In this document: piece after piece, positions 12,501 to 15,761 of the stretch
Numbering within the stretch: the stretch's first letter is position 1
Layout: each line of letters opens with the position of its first letter
From: Aureococcus anophagefferens
Taxonomy: Eukaryota > Sar > Pelagophyceae > Pelagomonadales > Pelagomonadaceae
Direction: 5' to 3'
DNA: 18,225 nucleotides
NCBI RefSeq assembly: GCF_000186865.1
Contig: NW_008705610.1
Span: 894-19,118 of the forward strand
The notes under the pieces: generated by a model
Seen by the model: only the letters and a program-made list of their open reading frames with translations
Told to the model about the DNA's origin: nothing
Databases searched by the model: none
Translations under genes and position numbers: made by a program

Positions 12501-14106
12501 GCCCGGCCGCGGGCTGTCGACGGCCCGGCGCGCACGCCTCGCAGGCCGTGCTGAAGGGCTTGTCCGAGAATTCGCCCGCGGGGCAGGGGCGGCATTCGAT
12601 CGAATCGGCCGTGAAATAGCCAGGCTGACAGACCTCGCAAAACAACCCCAGTGGACTGAACGTGCCGTTCTCGCAGGGCGCGCAGGTGATGTTACCGTCG
12701 CCGACGACGACCTCGCGTTCGCCGGGGAGGCAGTTCGAGCAAAATCGCTGCCCGAGTCCAGAGATCTTGCCGGCCGGGCAATCCGTGCAGACCTCTGCGG
12801 CGGGCGCGTTGGAATAGGTATTGTAGGGGCACAATTCGCACGACGTGGCCGTGGTCTCGTTGGCGAATTTGCCCACAGCGCAGGGCTTGCACGCGCCATC
12901 GAGCGGCACGTAGCCGTCGTCGCTATATTTGCCGGGTAGGCACCGCGGCCGCGTCGGCGCGGCGCTGGGCAAGCTCGACGGCGAGGCCGTCGGAGCGGTC
13001 GAAGGAGCGGCGGTCGGAGCGCCACTCGGAGCGCCGCTCGGCGCGGAGGTCGTCGGCCCGCTCGTCGTCGGCGTCGCAGAAGGAATCGCGGTGGTTGGGG
13101 CGGGAGTCGGTTTGGGGGTCGGCGTGGCCGTCGGCGCGGGAGTAAACGACACCTGAAAATCGATCGAATCCACGAGAGACACGTCGTCCGTGCACTTCAG
13201 GGTGAGCGTGAACTCGTTCGAACCCGCGTCGCCGGCGACGACCTGCATCTGCTGCCCGTCGTTGGCTATGGTCTGCGAGCCGACCTCGTTCCCGTCCGGG
13301 TCGGTCAGCGTGACTTTGACGGTCGCGCAGCCGGGGCTGCGGTACGCCCAGAGGAGCTCGCACTCGATGCCGTGGACGCACGTCGACGCGGTGCCGATGC
13401 TCGTGATCGCTAGAAACGAGGCCGTGGGCGGGGACGAAGGGGCGGGCGTCGGCTTCGGTGTGGTGGGATTTGGCGTTGGAGGCAAGAGCGCCGAGGGCGA
13501 CGCCGTCGGCGGGTAGGTCGGCGGCGACGCGCTCGGCATGTAGGACGGCTGCGGCGTCTCGCAGTTTGACGAGAAGCTGACGCCGCAATCGGCGACGGCG
13601 CAGCCGGACGAGGTCGCGAAGTCTGAAGCGGCGGCGGAGCTCGAAATGCACCAGTCGAGGTCCTGGTCGAAGGCGGAAGCATCGTAGAACACCCCGCTCA
13701 TGTCCGCGACGGACGCAGTGTTCCAGGCGCCGATGTCCTGGTCGAAGGCGTAAGCCGCTTCAAACATCCAGCTCATGTCCGTCACGGACGACGTGTCCCA
13801 GGCGCCGATGTCCTGGTTGAAGACGTCAGCATTGGCGAACATCCCGTTCATGTCCTTGACGGACGCCGTGTTCCAGGCGCCGATGTCCTCGTTAAAGGCA
13901 TTAGCGCTGGAGAACATCCAGCTCATATCCGTGACGGATGCCGTGTTCCAGCCGCTGATGTCGGCGTTGAAGTCTGTAAATCTGAACAGCTCCGACATGT
14001 CCGTCACGGCCGACGTGTCCCACGTCGAGATGTGCCCGTACGTCAGCGTCGCGGCATCCGCGTCTGCGAGCCACGCGTCGACCGCGGTCCTGAAATTCAC
14101 CTGAAT
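1..14106 (-). CDS. Giant modular transmembrane adhesin/receptor, open frame running off the left edge
   Basis: I translated this frame through most of its length and found no stop between the TGA at 14107-14109 and base 1, about 4,700 codons. The protein combines cell-surface modules (BspA repeats, cysteine repeats, three beta-propellers, two lectin-like domains) with membrane segments near 12.0 kb, 9.3-10.3 kb and 1.95 kb and cytosolic regions. By family knowledge such modules bind carbohydrate or protein ligands outside the cell; the ligand is unknown. No good start lies at its 5' end: the first residues continue the upstream ORF (14097-15266), and the first in-frame Met is near 13998, inside a BspA repeat. 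It is therefore probably the body of the gene starting at 15266, broken by an 11-nt duplication. Alternatives are introns I cannot see, or two genes joining near 9.2 kb. The 3' end is outside the window. Confidence 0.85.
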   Translation of the reverse strand, partial: MQVNFRTAVDAWLADADAATLTYGHISTWDTSAVTDMSELFRFTDFNADISGWNTASVTDMSWMFSSANAFNEDIGAWNTASVKDMNGMFANADVFNQDIGAWDTSSVTDMSWMFEAAYAFDQDIGAWNTASVADMSGVFYDASAFDQDLDWCISSSAAASDFATSSGCAVADCGVSFSSNCETPQPSYMPSASPPTYPPTASPSALLPPTPNPTTPKPTPAPSSPPTASFLAITSIGTASTCVHGIECELLWAYRSPGCATVKVTLTDPDGNEVGSQTIANDGQQMQVVAGDAGSNEFTLTLKCTDDVSLVDSIDFQVSFTPAPTATPTPKPTPAPTTAIPSATPTTSGPTTSAPSGAPSGAPTAAPSTAPTASPSSLPSAAPTRPRCLPGKYSDDGYVPLDGACKPCAVGKFANETTATSCELCPYNTYSNAPAAEVCTDCPAGKISGLGQRFCSNCLPGEREVVVGDGNITCAPCENGTFSPLGLFCEVCQPGYFTADSIECRPCPAGEFSDKPFSTACEACAPGRRQPAAGQKQCERCPASTYQPQSDQLGCDRCSSFQLGRTSRQGSTTCDFCEEGLYLADDDTAVDGSRCVSCPDHATCAEGTTIETIAVHDGCWRTTPGSSKVRECFREDACVGGAGNASRCADGYYKTLCAACERDFYRDMSTGQCHACDAAAARRFRHFFGFHVLLLVLFVTSPFLVMHAVRKAVRRAASRQLPAASSPKSPSKVSKIAPLYTDLDDVAAAEPDPEPEPAPGEYDSDDHTTMTLPPDGAVTDAFEHEAPGGGAFCEHATMTAPPDGAVAGAFEHEAPGEYDSDDHTTMTLPPDGAVTDAFEHEAPGGGAFCEHATMTAPPDGAVAGAFEHEAPGEYDSDDHTTMTLPPDGAVTGAFEHEAPGGGAFHEHATMTAPPDGAVAGAFEHEAPGEYDSDDHTTMTLPPDGTVTGAFEHEAPGGGAFYDNDGGGAAAEAPLPGTEPATRPRDVHAPEPRTEPTLAELNRRVGPYDSEEEPPPERPPKTPRARPAVACVRSVPESVGDEAIVEAASVATGSTFQRIRRTKRDAFVYLVVAGDDLADAFRIGDATYAVTWSLEGEASSAADRADRILEPVRESLEASIADALEKSWGMDRFFERFVAALELKLPDVPDLADLRLVFEILDGMPTLASLRLDLVLDAVRSAFPSLEPPQLDGLLEVLREVLPNLPEIVDLDALLAAVRAAFPSLKPPRLLDLLTILDVKYPSFERFDSDAIVSAIEEAIMAKVKILVVFLQTMSYLPDIYYHVYWPDQLTRVLSLFNPLNLDLFSLIHLECMVKKLSFYDRLLAVTIGPVLASAALGTVAVVSKARCIDLFLKLCFFVFSSTSTSIFQAFACDDSFDDGRSLLACDYSISCCETSKFRAFSAYAIMCVFVYPIGIVALFTTLVVARRRAIDPPLGDDGARRVRLEETETVERCGRASLAEQSKNAQRRAGDDSTLKSIGFLWMHYLPMFWWFEITESVRRLLVTAVAVTVQPGSSTQLAYGLLTAFLSLALYSIARPFSNHLDNALAIVASMVLVLATFSGLLISAEVTKDESWSVVGVGAVLAGLTVAVVVLSVVLVLLQAKALLQKLVATKERYCAPASKREHDGARRRPPRAVFGFKRIWLLCSISFFTISDGAQNERGARDEMPGAVSTIPSFDGRAADGGAPKKRRLQTSHSFVDKSELETAVDAWLADADAATLTYGHISTWDVSAVTDMSELFCGFSDCAHYNANAQSVNDDISGWDTSAVTTMGCTPDWYESDGADSFTKHKIATSMDSYGIRARLTDVDGDGDHDVCPDSAACRTTGDGALDVQALISCLVLVACCGMSMRSRRRNRTNTRSRSVGYRSWIIGMSFAAMLRSAEAWCACCNCCNGDNHPSCPLQTRTGVTNWHGGVVDSDWCWSGCREPTKYGGVFAEPYNCPPTLEYMDCECNGGSWDECKHLNYIPGMEPTTLPTASSGPTLTPTATPHPSFAPSSAPTTAPSASPAPTTSPAPTTTAAPTPRPTVRCASVAFTERVITNSADGANSVFAIDVDGDSDVDALSASYNDDTFAWYENDGSQSYAERVVTNSADQAYHIYAIDIDGDGAVDIVSASSNDDTVAWFENDAAQSFTEYIITMAADGVNSVFAIDVDGNGDVDVLSASHRDDTVAWYENDGAQSFTGHVIASSEGTNVPAIDVDGDSDVDTLSVESDNTDTIAWYENDGSQSFTRRVISNSANGARWVHPIDVDGDGDVDVLAAHRDEDIVAWHENDGSQSFTERVISNGANFVLAVFAIDVDGDGDVDALSASRDDDTVAWYENDGSQSFTERVITNSANGAAGVYAIDLDADGDVDVLSASRDDDTVAWYENDCGTHAPTASSDPTLTPTATPQPTPNPSPRPTVLCTSVAFSERVITNSADAAWSVYAIDVDGDGDVDALSASRRDDKVAWYENDGSESFTESGITNSADTAKSAYAIDLDGDGDMDVLSASMNDDTSGGTVAWYENDGTQSFVEHVITNSADRATYVFAIDVDGDGDVDALSASYDDDTIAWYENDGSQSFMERVISNSAEWAVFVFAIDLDGDGDVDALSASHGDDTVAWYENNGFEFFTRRVITNSAEAANFAYPIDVDGDGDVDVFSASRNDDTVAWHKNDGSQSFTEHVISDSEEYARSVFAIDVDGDGDVDALSASKSAVAWYEHDGSGSFTERAITTLAGSAVFVFAIDVDGDGDVDALSASGSDDTVAWHENDCGTQAPTLSPTLSRAPTTSLAPTTTAAPTPRPTVRCASVAFTERVITNSADGANFVYAIDVGGDGDVDPMSASLSDDTIAWYENDGSQSFTDRVITNSANGANSVFAFDVDGDGGVDVLSASRDDDTVAWYENDEAQSFTERTITNSADLVLCVFAIDVDDDGDVDVLSASHSDDTIAWYENDGAQSFTERIITTLANGAHAVFPIDVDGDGDVDALSASSVSDTVAWHENDGSQSFTERVISNAADYVLAVFALDVDGDGDVDALSASKDDDTVAWYENDGSQSFAERIITNSANSAVSVFAIDLDQDGDADVLSASLDEDTVAWYENDCATHAPSFPPTASSDPTITPTASPQPTPNPSSAEPTTFSASPSLAPTLTVSPSMEQLPINAGCRKIPRVSASMSTTGWGCGAELCIDNSYSGHESCYGGGCHSNKGTDAWLQIDFGASYGADEVYVFNRANCCWGRLDFFEIWVGETSASLPRSGARDVLSTSATLCANATAPNQRRVSPLLLHCGAHGRYLTLVLPGKDRELNLNEVAACTYEPTPQPTPVPSSTPSMPCGEKRFHYYDTFLSFDNARSACQSDGYELATANSAEENAAINAVLPNPANIYTHIGGTADRTDGSHTWVDGSSTSYENWGSGEPNNTPISCVDLWRNYGYWVDGSCGRGRPIVCMEISSCAPDLRPSSSPSATPSASPTLAPTASFLRITSIGSGSTCVSGVECEVLWVYRGDPGACATVDVEVSAADGTVVRAETTENDGQQMKVVSGDAEVNEYTLTLTCSDDARLADSIEFEVSFTPAPTPQPTPEPTPVPSTPPSPCPTPRPSNMPTSSVPSAAPSAGPSPMPSLSCAAGASVYRVRLSGSRATLVIESLDDGAVVATTTLEDEEVSATQFVCLPDSCYEVRLEGGDDADADANAVFVDEGLHHFTCPNVGCAEHVCVEGGNMYDRPTATPSTPSPTASPSNYPSPAPAPGPTSLPSERPTMSPTATPSSLPTPAPAPSPTSAPSSLPTPIPRLLPTSQQTATPTTVPKTSTPMFLPTKRPSTYEPTTASPSTTSPTYEPTASLYLPTKRPSTYEPTTAPPSATSPTYEPTASLYLPTKRPSTYEPTTAPPSATSPTYEPTASLYLPTKRPSTYEPTTASPSTSSPTYEPTTPMYLPTKRPSTYEPTTASPSATSPTYEPTASLYLPTKRPSTYEPTTAPPSATSPTYEPTASLYLPTKRPSTYEPTTAPPSATSPTYEPTASLYLPTKRPSTYEPTQSAYPTSVLSFSTSGRERERHFMETSSIWLILGSLMLACPCIYRVVRPRKRRRPPTPTLTAKTSPVGRFLTPRGSVREEIGALEMTKTSPRDGGRPRSSSKVIPHLSEATLPAPPLPPGRRVTELDSFRICSSPLVASHLATSPPPLAPVPTNTDDEPVSPPPVPPTYSAASSARRQSRTPRTPEEESPKSKIHNLFRDLKDDVADAIDLVSGRGAAEGSWSGDDPSRSEDETSESTKLPPLHTVVEVDSTAPSQTSVKLPLIGPLRGLFRNSDANDGDDSSQKDSSAGTKLPPIRQFKRVFQRIEDQSDDDDETAPEVDTSRSEQSFLDTPGRLPTDSRFAAMDDNDESRRFVTNPLHDRRRSVVTSILQPSVIGSNVDRKRRSLIRLNERAEQAFGLTPRGRGESDTEPLLDLLAGQDDLSPMNRTPRRQSVLNRSKTGEVDNGDVDSKPLLGIEGDECNDPLAAWGGTRPRKRSGSDPTVDVKELMRMVQAGETLASPKPPAPPNPARPLALRVVCWVHGTLPEKVRVNQNPSPSVTMNPGGTEAQRFTFDAVFEGDEEGLRTTFCKQLVDAGRGLFISAGAPPPVDTVAWFASQCPAPVTASVLEIRHEATWDAGADPPAPVAGADACVAVDPASPAVTAPRAGSHSIVFLSSNGSPSLAIVALSTDVNDVKTKLGLAALDNVSVA
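541..1941 (-). other. Pro-rich, acidic cytoplasmic tail
   Basis: About 467 residues of low-complexity sequence with no recognised domain. It has Pro-rich stretches (PPPVPPTY, PAPPLPPGRR), several Ser-Arg/Thr-Pro phosphorylation-like sites, and three similar short segments, SKIHNLFRDLKDD, IGPLRGLFRNSD and IRQFKRVFQRIEDQSDDDDE. The last two follow a KLP[LP]I motif; a third KLPPL occurs between the first two segments. These look like repeated linear docking motifs; function is unknown. Confidence 0.5.
1942..1995 (-). other. C-terminal transmembrane helix
   Basis: SSIWLILGSLMLACPCIY is followed by the strongly basic RVVRPRKRRRPP, which marks the cytosolic side. This makes the propeller/lectin part extracellular and everything leftward (1-1941) cytoplasmic. 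The CPC motif at the inner end could be palmitoylated (inference). Confidence 0.8.
2071..2750 (-). repeat. 90-bp minisatellite encoding a 30-aa stalk repeat
   Basis: The landmark cgtgggttcg recurs at 2071, 2161, 2251, 2341, 2431, 2521, 2611 and 2701, giving seven full units and one partial unit. The encoded unit is rich in Pro, Thr, Ser and Tyr (LPTKRPSTYEPTTA, then SPTYEPTASLY). It lies immediately outside the last TM helix and probably forms an extended, possibly O-glycosylated or Tyr-crosslinked stalk. The period is a multiple of three, so unit gain or loss keeps the frame. Confidence 0.92.
3016..3303 (-). other. Small cysteine domain at the top of the stalk
   Basis: About 96 residues between Pro/Ser linkers, from SLSCAAGASVYRVRL to CAEHVCVEGG. 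It has six cysteines and strand-like segments (YRVRLSGSRATLVIE, CYEVRLEGGDD). I recognise no named family. It is probably a compact extracellular beta domain. Confidence 0.45.
3457..3735 (-). other. Cysteine-containing beta-sandwich-like domain, copy 2
   Basis: A 93-residue paralogue of 13141-13425: TASFLRITSIG at the start, NDGQQMKVVSGDAE in the middle and DSIEFEVSFTPAPTP at the end. The four cysteines align between copies. It sits between the C-type lectin domain and the Pro/Thr linker. Confidence 0.6.
3832..4173 (-). other. C-type lectin domain
   Basis: A 114-residue domain from CGEKRFHYYDTFLSFDNARS to GRGRPIVCME. It shows the family order: aromatic start, ARSACQSDGYELATANSAEE (the 'A-x-x-x-C … G-x-x-L-A' helix region), YTHIGGTADRTDGSHTW, YENWGSGEPNN and a C-terminal Cys. 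The EPN triplet is typical of calcium-dependent mannose/fucose-type binding. The usual WND motif is replaced by the region WRNYGYWVDG, so calcium binding is uncertain. Confidence 0.8.
4225..4686 (-). other. F5/8 type C (discoidin/fucolectin)-like domain
   Basis: About 150 residues. KGTDAWLQIDFGASYGADEV matches the 'W-x-Q-I-D-L/F-G' core strand and the following VYVFNRANCCWGRLDFFEI matches the 'V-x-I-x-N-R … RL' motif. The domain ends with YLTLVLPGKDRELNLNEV, the usual 'L-x-L-x-E-V' close. It is cysteine-rich, with a GCRK opening and CYGGGC. F5/8C domains bind sugars or lipids; the actual ligand is unknown. Confidence 0.75.
4861..5748 (-). other. FG-GAP/VCBS beta-propeller C (6 blades)
   Basis: Six blades of about 49 residues between VRCASVAF and YENDCATH. 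It has one blade fewer than the other two propellers, so it is either a six-bladed ring or has lost a unit by recombination between near-identical repeats. Calcium-loop residues (DVDGDGDVD, with one DVGGDGDVD and one DVDDDGDVD variant) are kept in most blades. Confidence 0.85.
5851..6891 (-). other. FG-GAP/VCBS beta-propeller B (7 blades)
   Basis: Seven further blades of the 49-residue type, again bracketed by Cys (VLCTSVAF at the start, HENDCGTQ at the end). One blade has a four-residue insertion (DDTSGGTVAWY) and another a four-residue deletion (SASKSAVAWYEHD). A Pro/Thr linker of about 33 residues separates it from propeller A. Confidence 0.85.
6991..8019 (-). other. FG-GAP/VCBS beta-propeller A (7 blades)
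   Basis: Seven repeats of about 49 residues, each reading T-E-R-V-I-T-N-S-A-D … [VI]-x-A-I-D-V-D-G-D-G-D-V-D-[AV]-L-S-A-S … DDTVAWYENDGSQSF. The DxDGDxDxD loops are typical calcium sites of integrin-alpha-like propellers. A Cys lies just before the first blade (VRCASVAF) and another ends the last (YENDCGTH), placed to lock the ring shut by a disulfide. The fourth blade is a little shorter (GHVIASSEG) and has an insertion (SDNTDTIAWY). Confidence 0.85.
8190..9066 (-). repeat. Long direct duplication, copy 1 (internal)
   Basis: Second copy of the 877-bp segment at 14240-15116 (offset 6,050 bp, about 98% identical). It lies in the giant frame and encodes the BspA-type start, one FG-GAP-like relic, two hydrophobic stretches and the cysteine-rich module (WCWSGC … CECNGGSWDEC). 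Right of 9066 the copies diverge sharply; left of 8190 each continues into a different Pro/Thr linker. Confidence 0.9.
9133..9198 (-). other. Internal signal-peptide-like hydrophobic segment
   Basis: VFGFKRIWLLCSISFFTISD has a basic residue pair before a hydrophobic core and a small-residue end (SDGA), just like a signal peptide. It occupies the same place relative to KKRRLQTSHSF as the true signal peptide at 15266. There is no in-frame Met in front of it, and the frame is open from the TRP-like domain. It may be a fossil start of a second gene, or simply another TM helix. Confidence 0.55.
9280..10320 (-). other. TRP-like multi-pass membrane domain
   Basis: About 347 residues with roughly six or seven hydrophobic helices. 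Examples are TIGPVLASAALGTVAVV, LFLKLCFFVF, AIMCVFVYPIGIVALFTTL, RRLLVTAVAVTV, LAYGLLTAFLSLALYSIARP, ALAIVASMVLVLATFSGLL and VLAGLTVAVVVLSVVLVLL. Signature pieces match the membrane domain that follows GCC2_GCC3 repeats in stramenopile proteins: the KVKILVVFLQ entry helix, YPIGI, the WWFEITESVRRLL motif and IARPFSNHLDN. The family name and any channel or sensor role are inferred from that resemblance. Confidence 0.8.
10360..10760 (-). other. Leu/Pro-rich amphipathic helical repeats
   Basis: Cytosolic segment with repeated helix-turn units such as LDAVRSAFPSLEPPQLDGLL, then ALLAAVRAAFPSLKPPRLLD (about 55 residues apart). Between them lies LREVLPNLPEIVD, and PDVPDLADLRLVF comes earlier. The repeated core A-x-P-S-L-[EK]-P-P-[QR]-L is plain to see. 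It leads directly into the first helix of the multi-pass domain. I recognise no named family; it may be a linker or oligomerisation stalk. Confidence 0.6.
11224..11835 (-). repeat. 168-bp coding tandem repeat (56-aa unit) in a cytosolic loop
   Basis: About 3.6 units with exact 168-bp spacing (the landmark gaacgcg lies at 11224, 11392, 11560 and 11728). Each unit is made of two related 28-aa halves, EYDSDDHTTMTLPPDGAVTG and GGAFHEHATMTAPPDGAVAG, each followed by AFEHEAPG. It is acidic and probably disordered. Near-identity of the units suggests recent expansion or homogenisation. The unit length is a multiple of three, so copy-number changes keep the frame. Confidence 0.9.
11977..12045 (-). 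other. Transmembrane helix after the cysteine repeats
   Basis: A hydrophobic run of about 23 residues (FFGFHVLLLVLFVTSPFLVM) bounded by RRFRH outside and RKAVRRAASR inside. The positive-inside rule puts the N-terminal cysteine repeats outside and the following acidic/repeat region in the cytosol. Confidence 0.85.
12076..12945 (-). other. GCC2_GCC3 / ephrin-receptor-like cysteine repeats
   Basis: About 290 residues with closely spaced Cys pairs in the pattern C-x2-C-P-x-G-x-[FY]-S (for example CRPCPAGEFSDKPFSTACEAC and CTDCPAGKISGLGQRFCSNC). It ends with the characteristic membrane-proximal block ADGYYKTLCAACERDFYR … CHAC directly before a TM helix. This arrangement typifies 'tyrosine kinase ephrin A/B receptor-like' proteins of stramenopiles. 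It is extracellular and presumably disulfide-bonded. Confidence 0.85.
13141..13425 (-). other. Cysteine-containing beta-sandwich-like domain, copy 1
   Basis: A 95-residue domain starting TASFLAITSIG and ending DSIDFQVSFTP, with four cysteines and alternating strand-like segments (ECELLWAYRS, TLTLKCTDD). It is clearly homologous to 3457-3735 of the same frame. The 'x-I-x-W ... NDG ... L-x-L' layout resembles the Ser/Thr-rich GPI-anchored (Kre9/KNH-like) extracellular fold, but that family name is a guess. Pro/Thr-rich linkers flank it. Confidence 0.6.
13561..14091 (-). other. BspA-like / DUF285 repeat domain
   Basis: The domain begins with TAVDAWLADADAATLTYG, then about five 25-residue repeats of the type DIGAWNTASVKDMNGMF, each with the conserved W-[ND]-T/V-[SA]-[SA]-V-x-D-M-x-x-[MLV]-F pattern. 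It ends in a cysteine-containing cap (WCISSS … CAVADCGVSFSSNC). Such repeats form leucine-rich-like solenoids on surface proteins of protists and bacteria. The same opening module occurs twice more in this locus, at the start of each copy of the 877-bp duplication. Confidence 0.8.
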
Positions 14107-15266
14107 TCAGTCTTGGTGGGTTTCGGCGTGGGACTCGGCGTGGGGTCTTCAGATGGACTCGGGGAGGGCGCCGAGGAGAGAGAGAAGGCCGTCGGCTTCG
14201 GCGTGGTGGGATTTCGCGTTGGAGTCGGAGTCGGCTGCGTCGGCGCCATGCCAGGTATGTAATTGAGATGCTTGCATTCATCCCAGCTTCCACCATTACA
14301 CTCGCAGTCCATGTATTCGAGGGTTGGAGGACAATTGTACGGCTCGGCGAAAACCCCTCCATACCTGGTCGGCTCTCTGCATCCGCTCCAGCACCAGTCA
14401 CTATCGACGACACCTCCGTGCCAGTTGGTGACGCCGGTGCGCGTTTGAAGGGGACACAAAGGGTGATTGTCACCATTGCAGCAGTTACAACACGCGCACC
14501 AAGCTTCGGCAGAACGCAGCATAGCGGCAAAAGACATCCCGATGATCCAGCTGCGATGTCCGACTGACGGGCTGCGCGTGTTCGTTCGGTTCCGGCGGCG
14601 TGACCTCATCGACATCCCGTAGCAAGCGACCAAAACGAGACACGAAATCAACGCCTGGACGTCCAGCGCGCCGTCACCGGTCGTGCGGCACGCAGCGGAG
14701 TCCGGACAAACGTCGTGATCCCCGTCGCCATCGACGTCCGTCAGACGCGCCCGGATGCCATAGCTGTCCATTGAGGTCGCAATTTTGTGCTTCGTGAAGG
14801 AGTCGGCCCCGTCGCTCTCGTACCAGTCCGGCGTGCAGCCCATAGTCGTCACGGCCGACGTGTCCCAGCCGCTGATGTCGTCGTTGACGGACTGCGCGTT
14901 CGCGTTGTAATGCGCGCAGTCCGAATCACCACAAAACAGCTCCGACATGTCCGTCACGGCGGAGACGTCCCACCTCGAGATGGGCCCGTACGTCAGCGTC
15001 GCCGCGTCCGCGTCCGCGAGCCACGCGTCCACCGCCGTCTCGAGCTCGCTCTTGTCCGCGAAGCTGTGCGAGGTCTGGAGCCGCCTCTTTTTCGGCGCGC
15101 CGCCGTCCGCGGCGCGCTCGGCGGGCCGCTCGAAGGACGACGTCTCGAAGACGCCCACCCGCCGCTCGTCCCGCGCGTCCCGCGCGTCCCGCAGCCCCGA
15201 GACCCCACCCGAGATCGTCAGGAGCGCGAGGCAGCGGCACATGATGCGATAGCATGACCCAGCCAT
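14097..15266 (-). CDS. Secreted N-terminal ORF of the giant receptor (389 codons)
   Basis: I chose the Met at 15266 because it begins a clear signal peptide: MAGSCYRIMCR followed by a short hydrophobic stretch (CLALLTISGGVSG). The frame stays open a further 53 codons upstream, but that extension is basic and low-complexity, like 5' leader. Next come a KKRRLQ basic patch, a BspA/DUF285-type start (TAVDAWLADADAATLTYG), one relic FG-GAP-like segment (DVDGDGDHDVC), two hydrophobic stretches, a cysteine-rich module (CACCNCCNGDN, later CECNGGSWDEC) and a Pro/Thr linker. It ends at a TGA at 14097-14099, exactly where an 11-nt duplication shifts the frame. It could be a genuine short secreted protein, but the linker and the BspA module run straight on in the neighbouring frame, so I think it is the N-terminus of the giant protein. 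Confidence 0.75.
   Translation of the reverse strand: MAGSCYRIMCRCLALLTISGGVSGLRDARDARDERRVGVFETSSFERPAERAADGGAPKKRRLQTSHSFADKSELETAVDAWLADADAATLTYGPISRWDVSAVTDMSELFCGDSDCAHYNANAQSVNDDISGWDTSAVTTMGCTPDWYESDGADSFTKHKIATSMDSYGIRARLTDVDGDGDHDVCPDSAACRTTGDGALDVQALISCLVLVACYGMSMRSRRRNRTNTRSPSVGHRSWIIGMSFAAMLRSAEAWCACCNCCNGDNHPLCPLQTRTGVTNWHGGVVDSDWCWSGCREPTRYGGVFAEPYNCPPTLEYMDCECNGGSWDECKHLNYIPGMAPTQPTPTPTRNPTTPKPTAFSLSSAPSPSPSEDPTPSPTPKPTKTEFR
14098..14118 (-). other. Imperfect 10/11-nt tandem duplication that shifts the frame
   Basis: On the minus strand TGAATTCAGG is followed immediately by TGAATTTCAGG. The extra 11 nt can be drawn as GTGAATTTCAG, which begins GT and ends AG. Counting without these 11 bases, the upstream frame (…KPTKTEF) continues directly into RTAVDAWLADADAATLTYG of the downstream frame. 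With them, the upstream ORF stops at once. Eleven nt is shorter than any intron I know of, so an indel or an assembly artefact is more likely than splicing. Confidence 0.8.
14240..15116 (-). repeat. Long direct duplication, copy 2 (N-terminal modules)
   Basis: About 877 bp matching 8190-9066 at a constant offset of 6,050 bp, with roughly 15 base differences seen by eye (about 98% identity) and no indels in the aligned part. It encodes the KKRRLQTSHSF segment, the BspA-type start, the relic FG-GAP segment and the cysteine-rich module. Both ends fall inside the same protein features in each copy. The high identity, including at synonymous sites, suggests a recent duplication or gene conversion. 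Confidence 0.9.
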
Positions 15267-15761
15267 GCTGGACCTGAGATTTCCGACCCGCTCGGCGTCA
15301 CGGGAGGTGAAAGGAGGCTCGCGCGCCGCGCCCCGCGGCGCAGATCTTCGGTTGCCGCGCCCCCGCGTCGCCGCAACCCGCGCGGAAGGCTGCCGCTGCC
15401 CGCGCGACGAGTGTGAATTATCCAAAAGATTTGCTCAGAGCTTCTTGAACTGTAGTTGTATCGGTGAATTAAGAGCTGCGGTTCGAGGTGTGCCCGCGCT
15501 CGCAATCGACGCCCGTTGGCGCCGCGCGCGCACCCCACAAACGCCATACGACACCAAAAACACCGTCGCCGAGCCGCTCGAGGGCCACACAAACCAGGCC
15601 GACGCGTTTAAACGCCCGCCAAACCCGGCGCCGCGCACCCACAAAGACCGATGTCTATATTAGGTTTCCAATAAAATCAAAAATATTGCTTCTATTTTCT
15701 CTGCAAAATGTTTTTTTTTCTGATAACTTTTTTCGGTGTATACCCCCCCTCAGATTCAACG
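15267..15761. promoter_or_regulatory. Divergent intergenic region
   Basis: No supported gene lies between the signal-peptide start at 15266 (minus) and the nuclease start at 15762 (plus). Two AT-rich patches stand out from the GC-rich surroundings: about 15411-15475, and 15650-15755, which contains ctatatta, ccaataaaatc and long T runs. These are plausible promoter and 5'-leader sequences for the two divergent genes. No specific factor site can be assigned. Confidence 0.5.

Noticed and set aside
14098..14108. GTGAATTTCAG as a genuine 11-nt intron
   Set aside because: It has GT/AG ends and restores the frame, but it is shorter than any spliceosomal intron I know and is explained by a tandem duplication. 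Kept only as a finding to test.
15708..15761. In-frame upstream ATG for the nuclease-like gene
   Set aside because: It would add an F/T-rich leader before MGVSGLL. FEN/EXO1 enzymes begin exactly at that Met-Gly.
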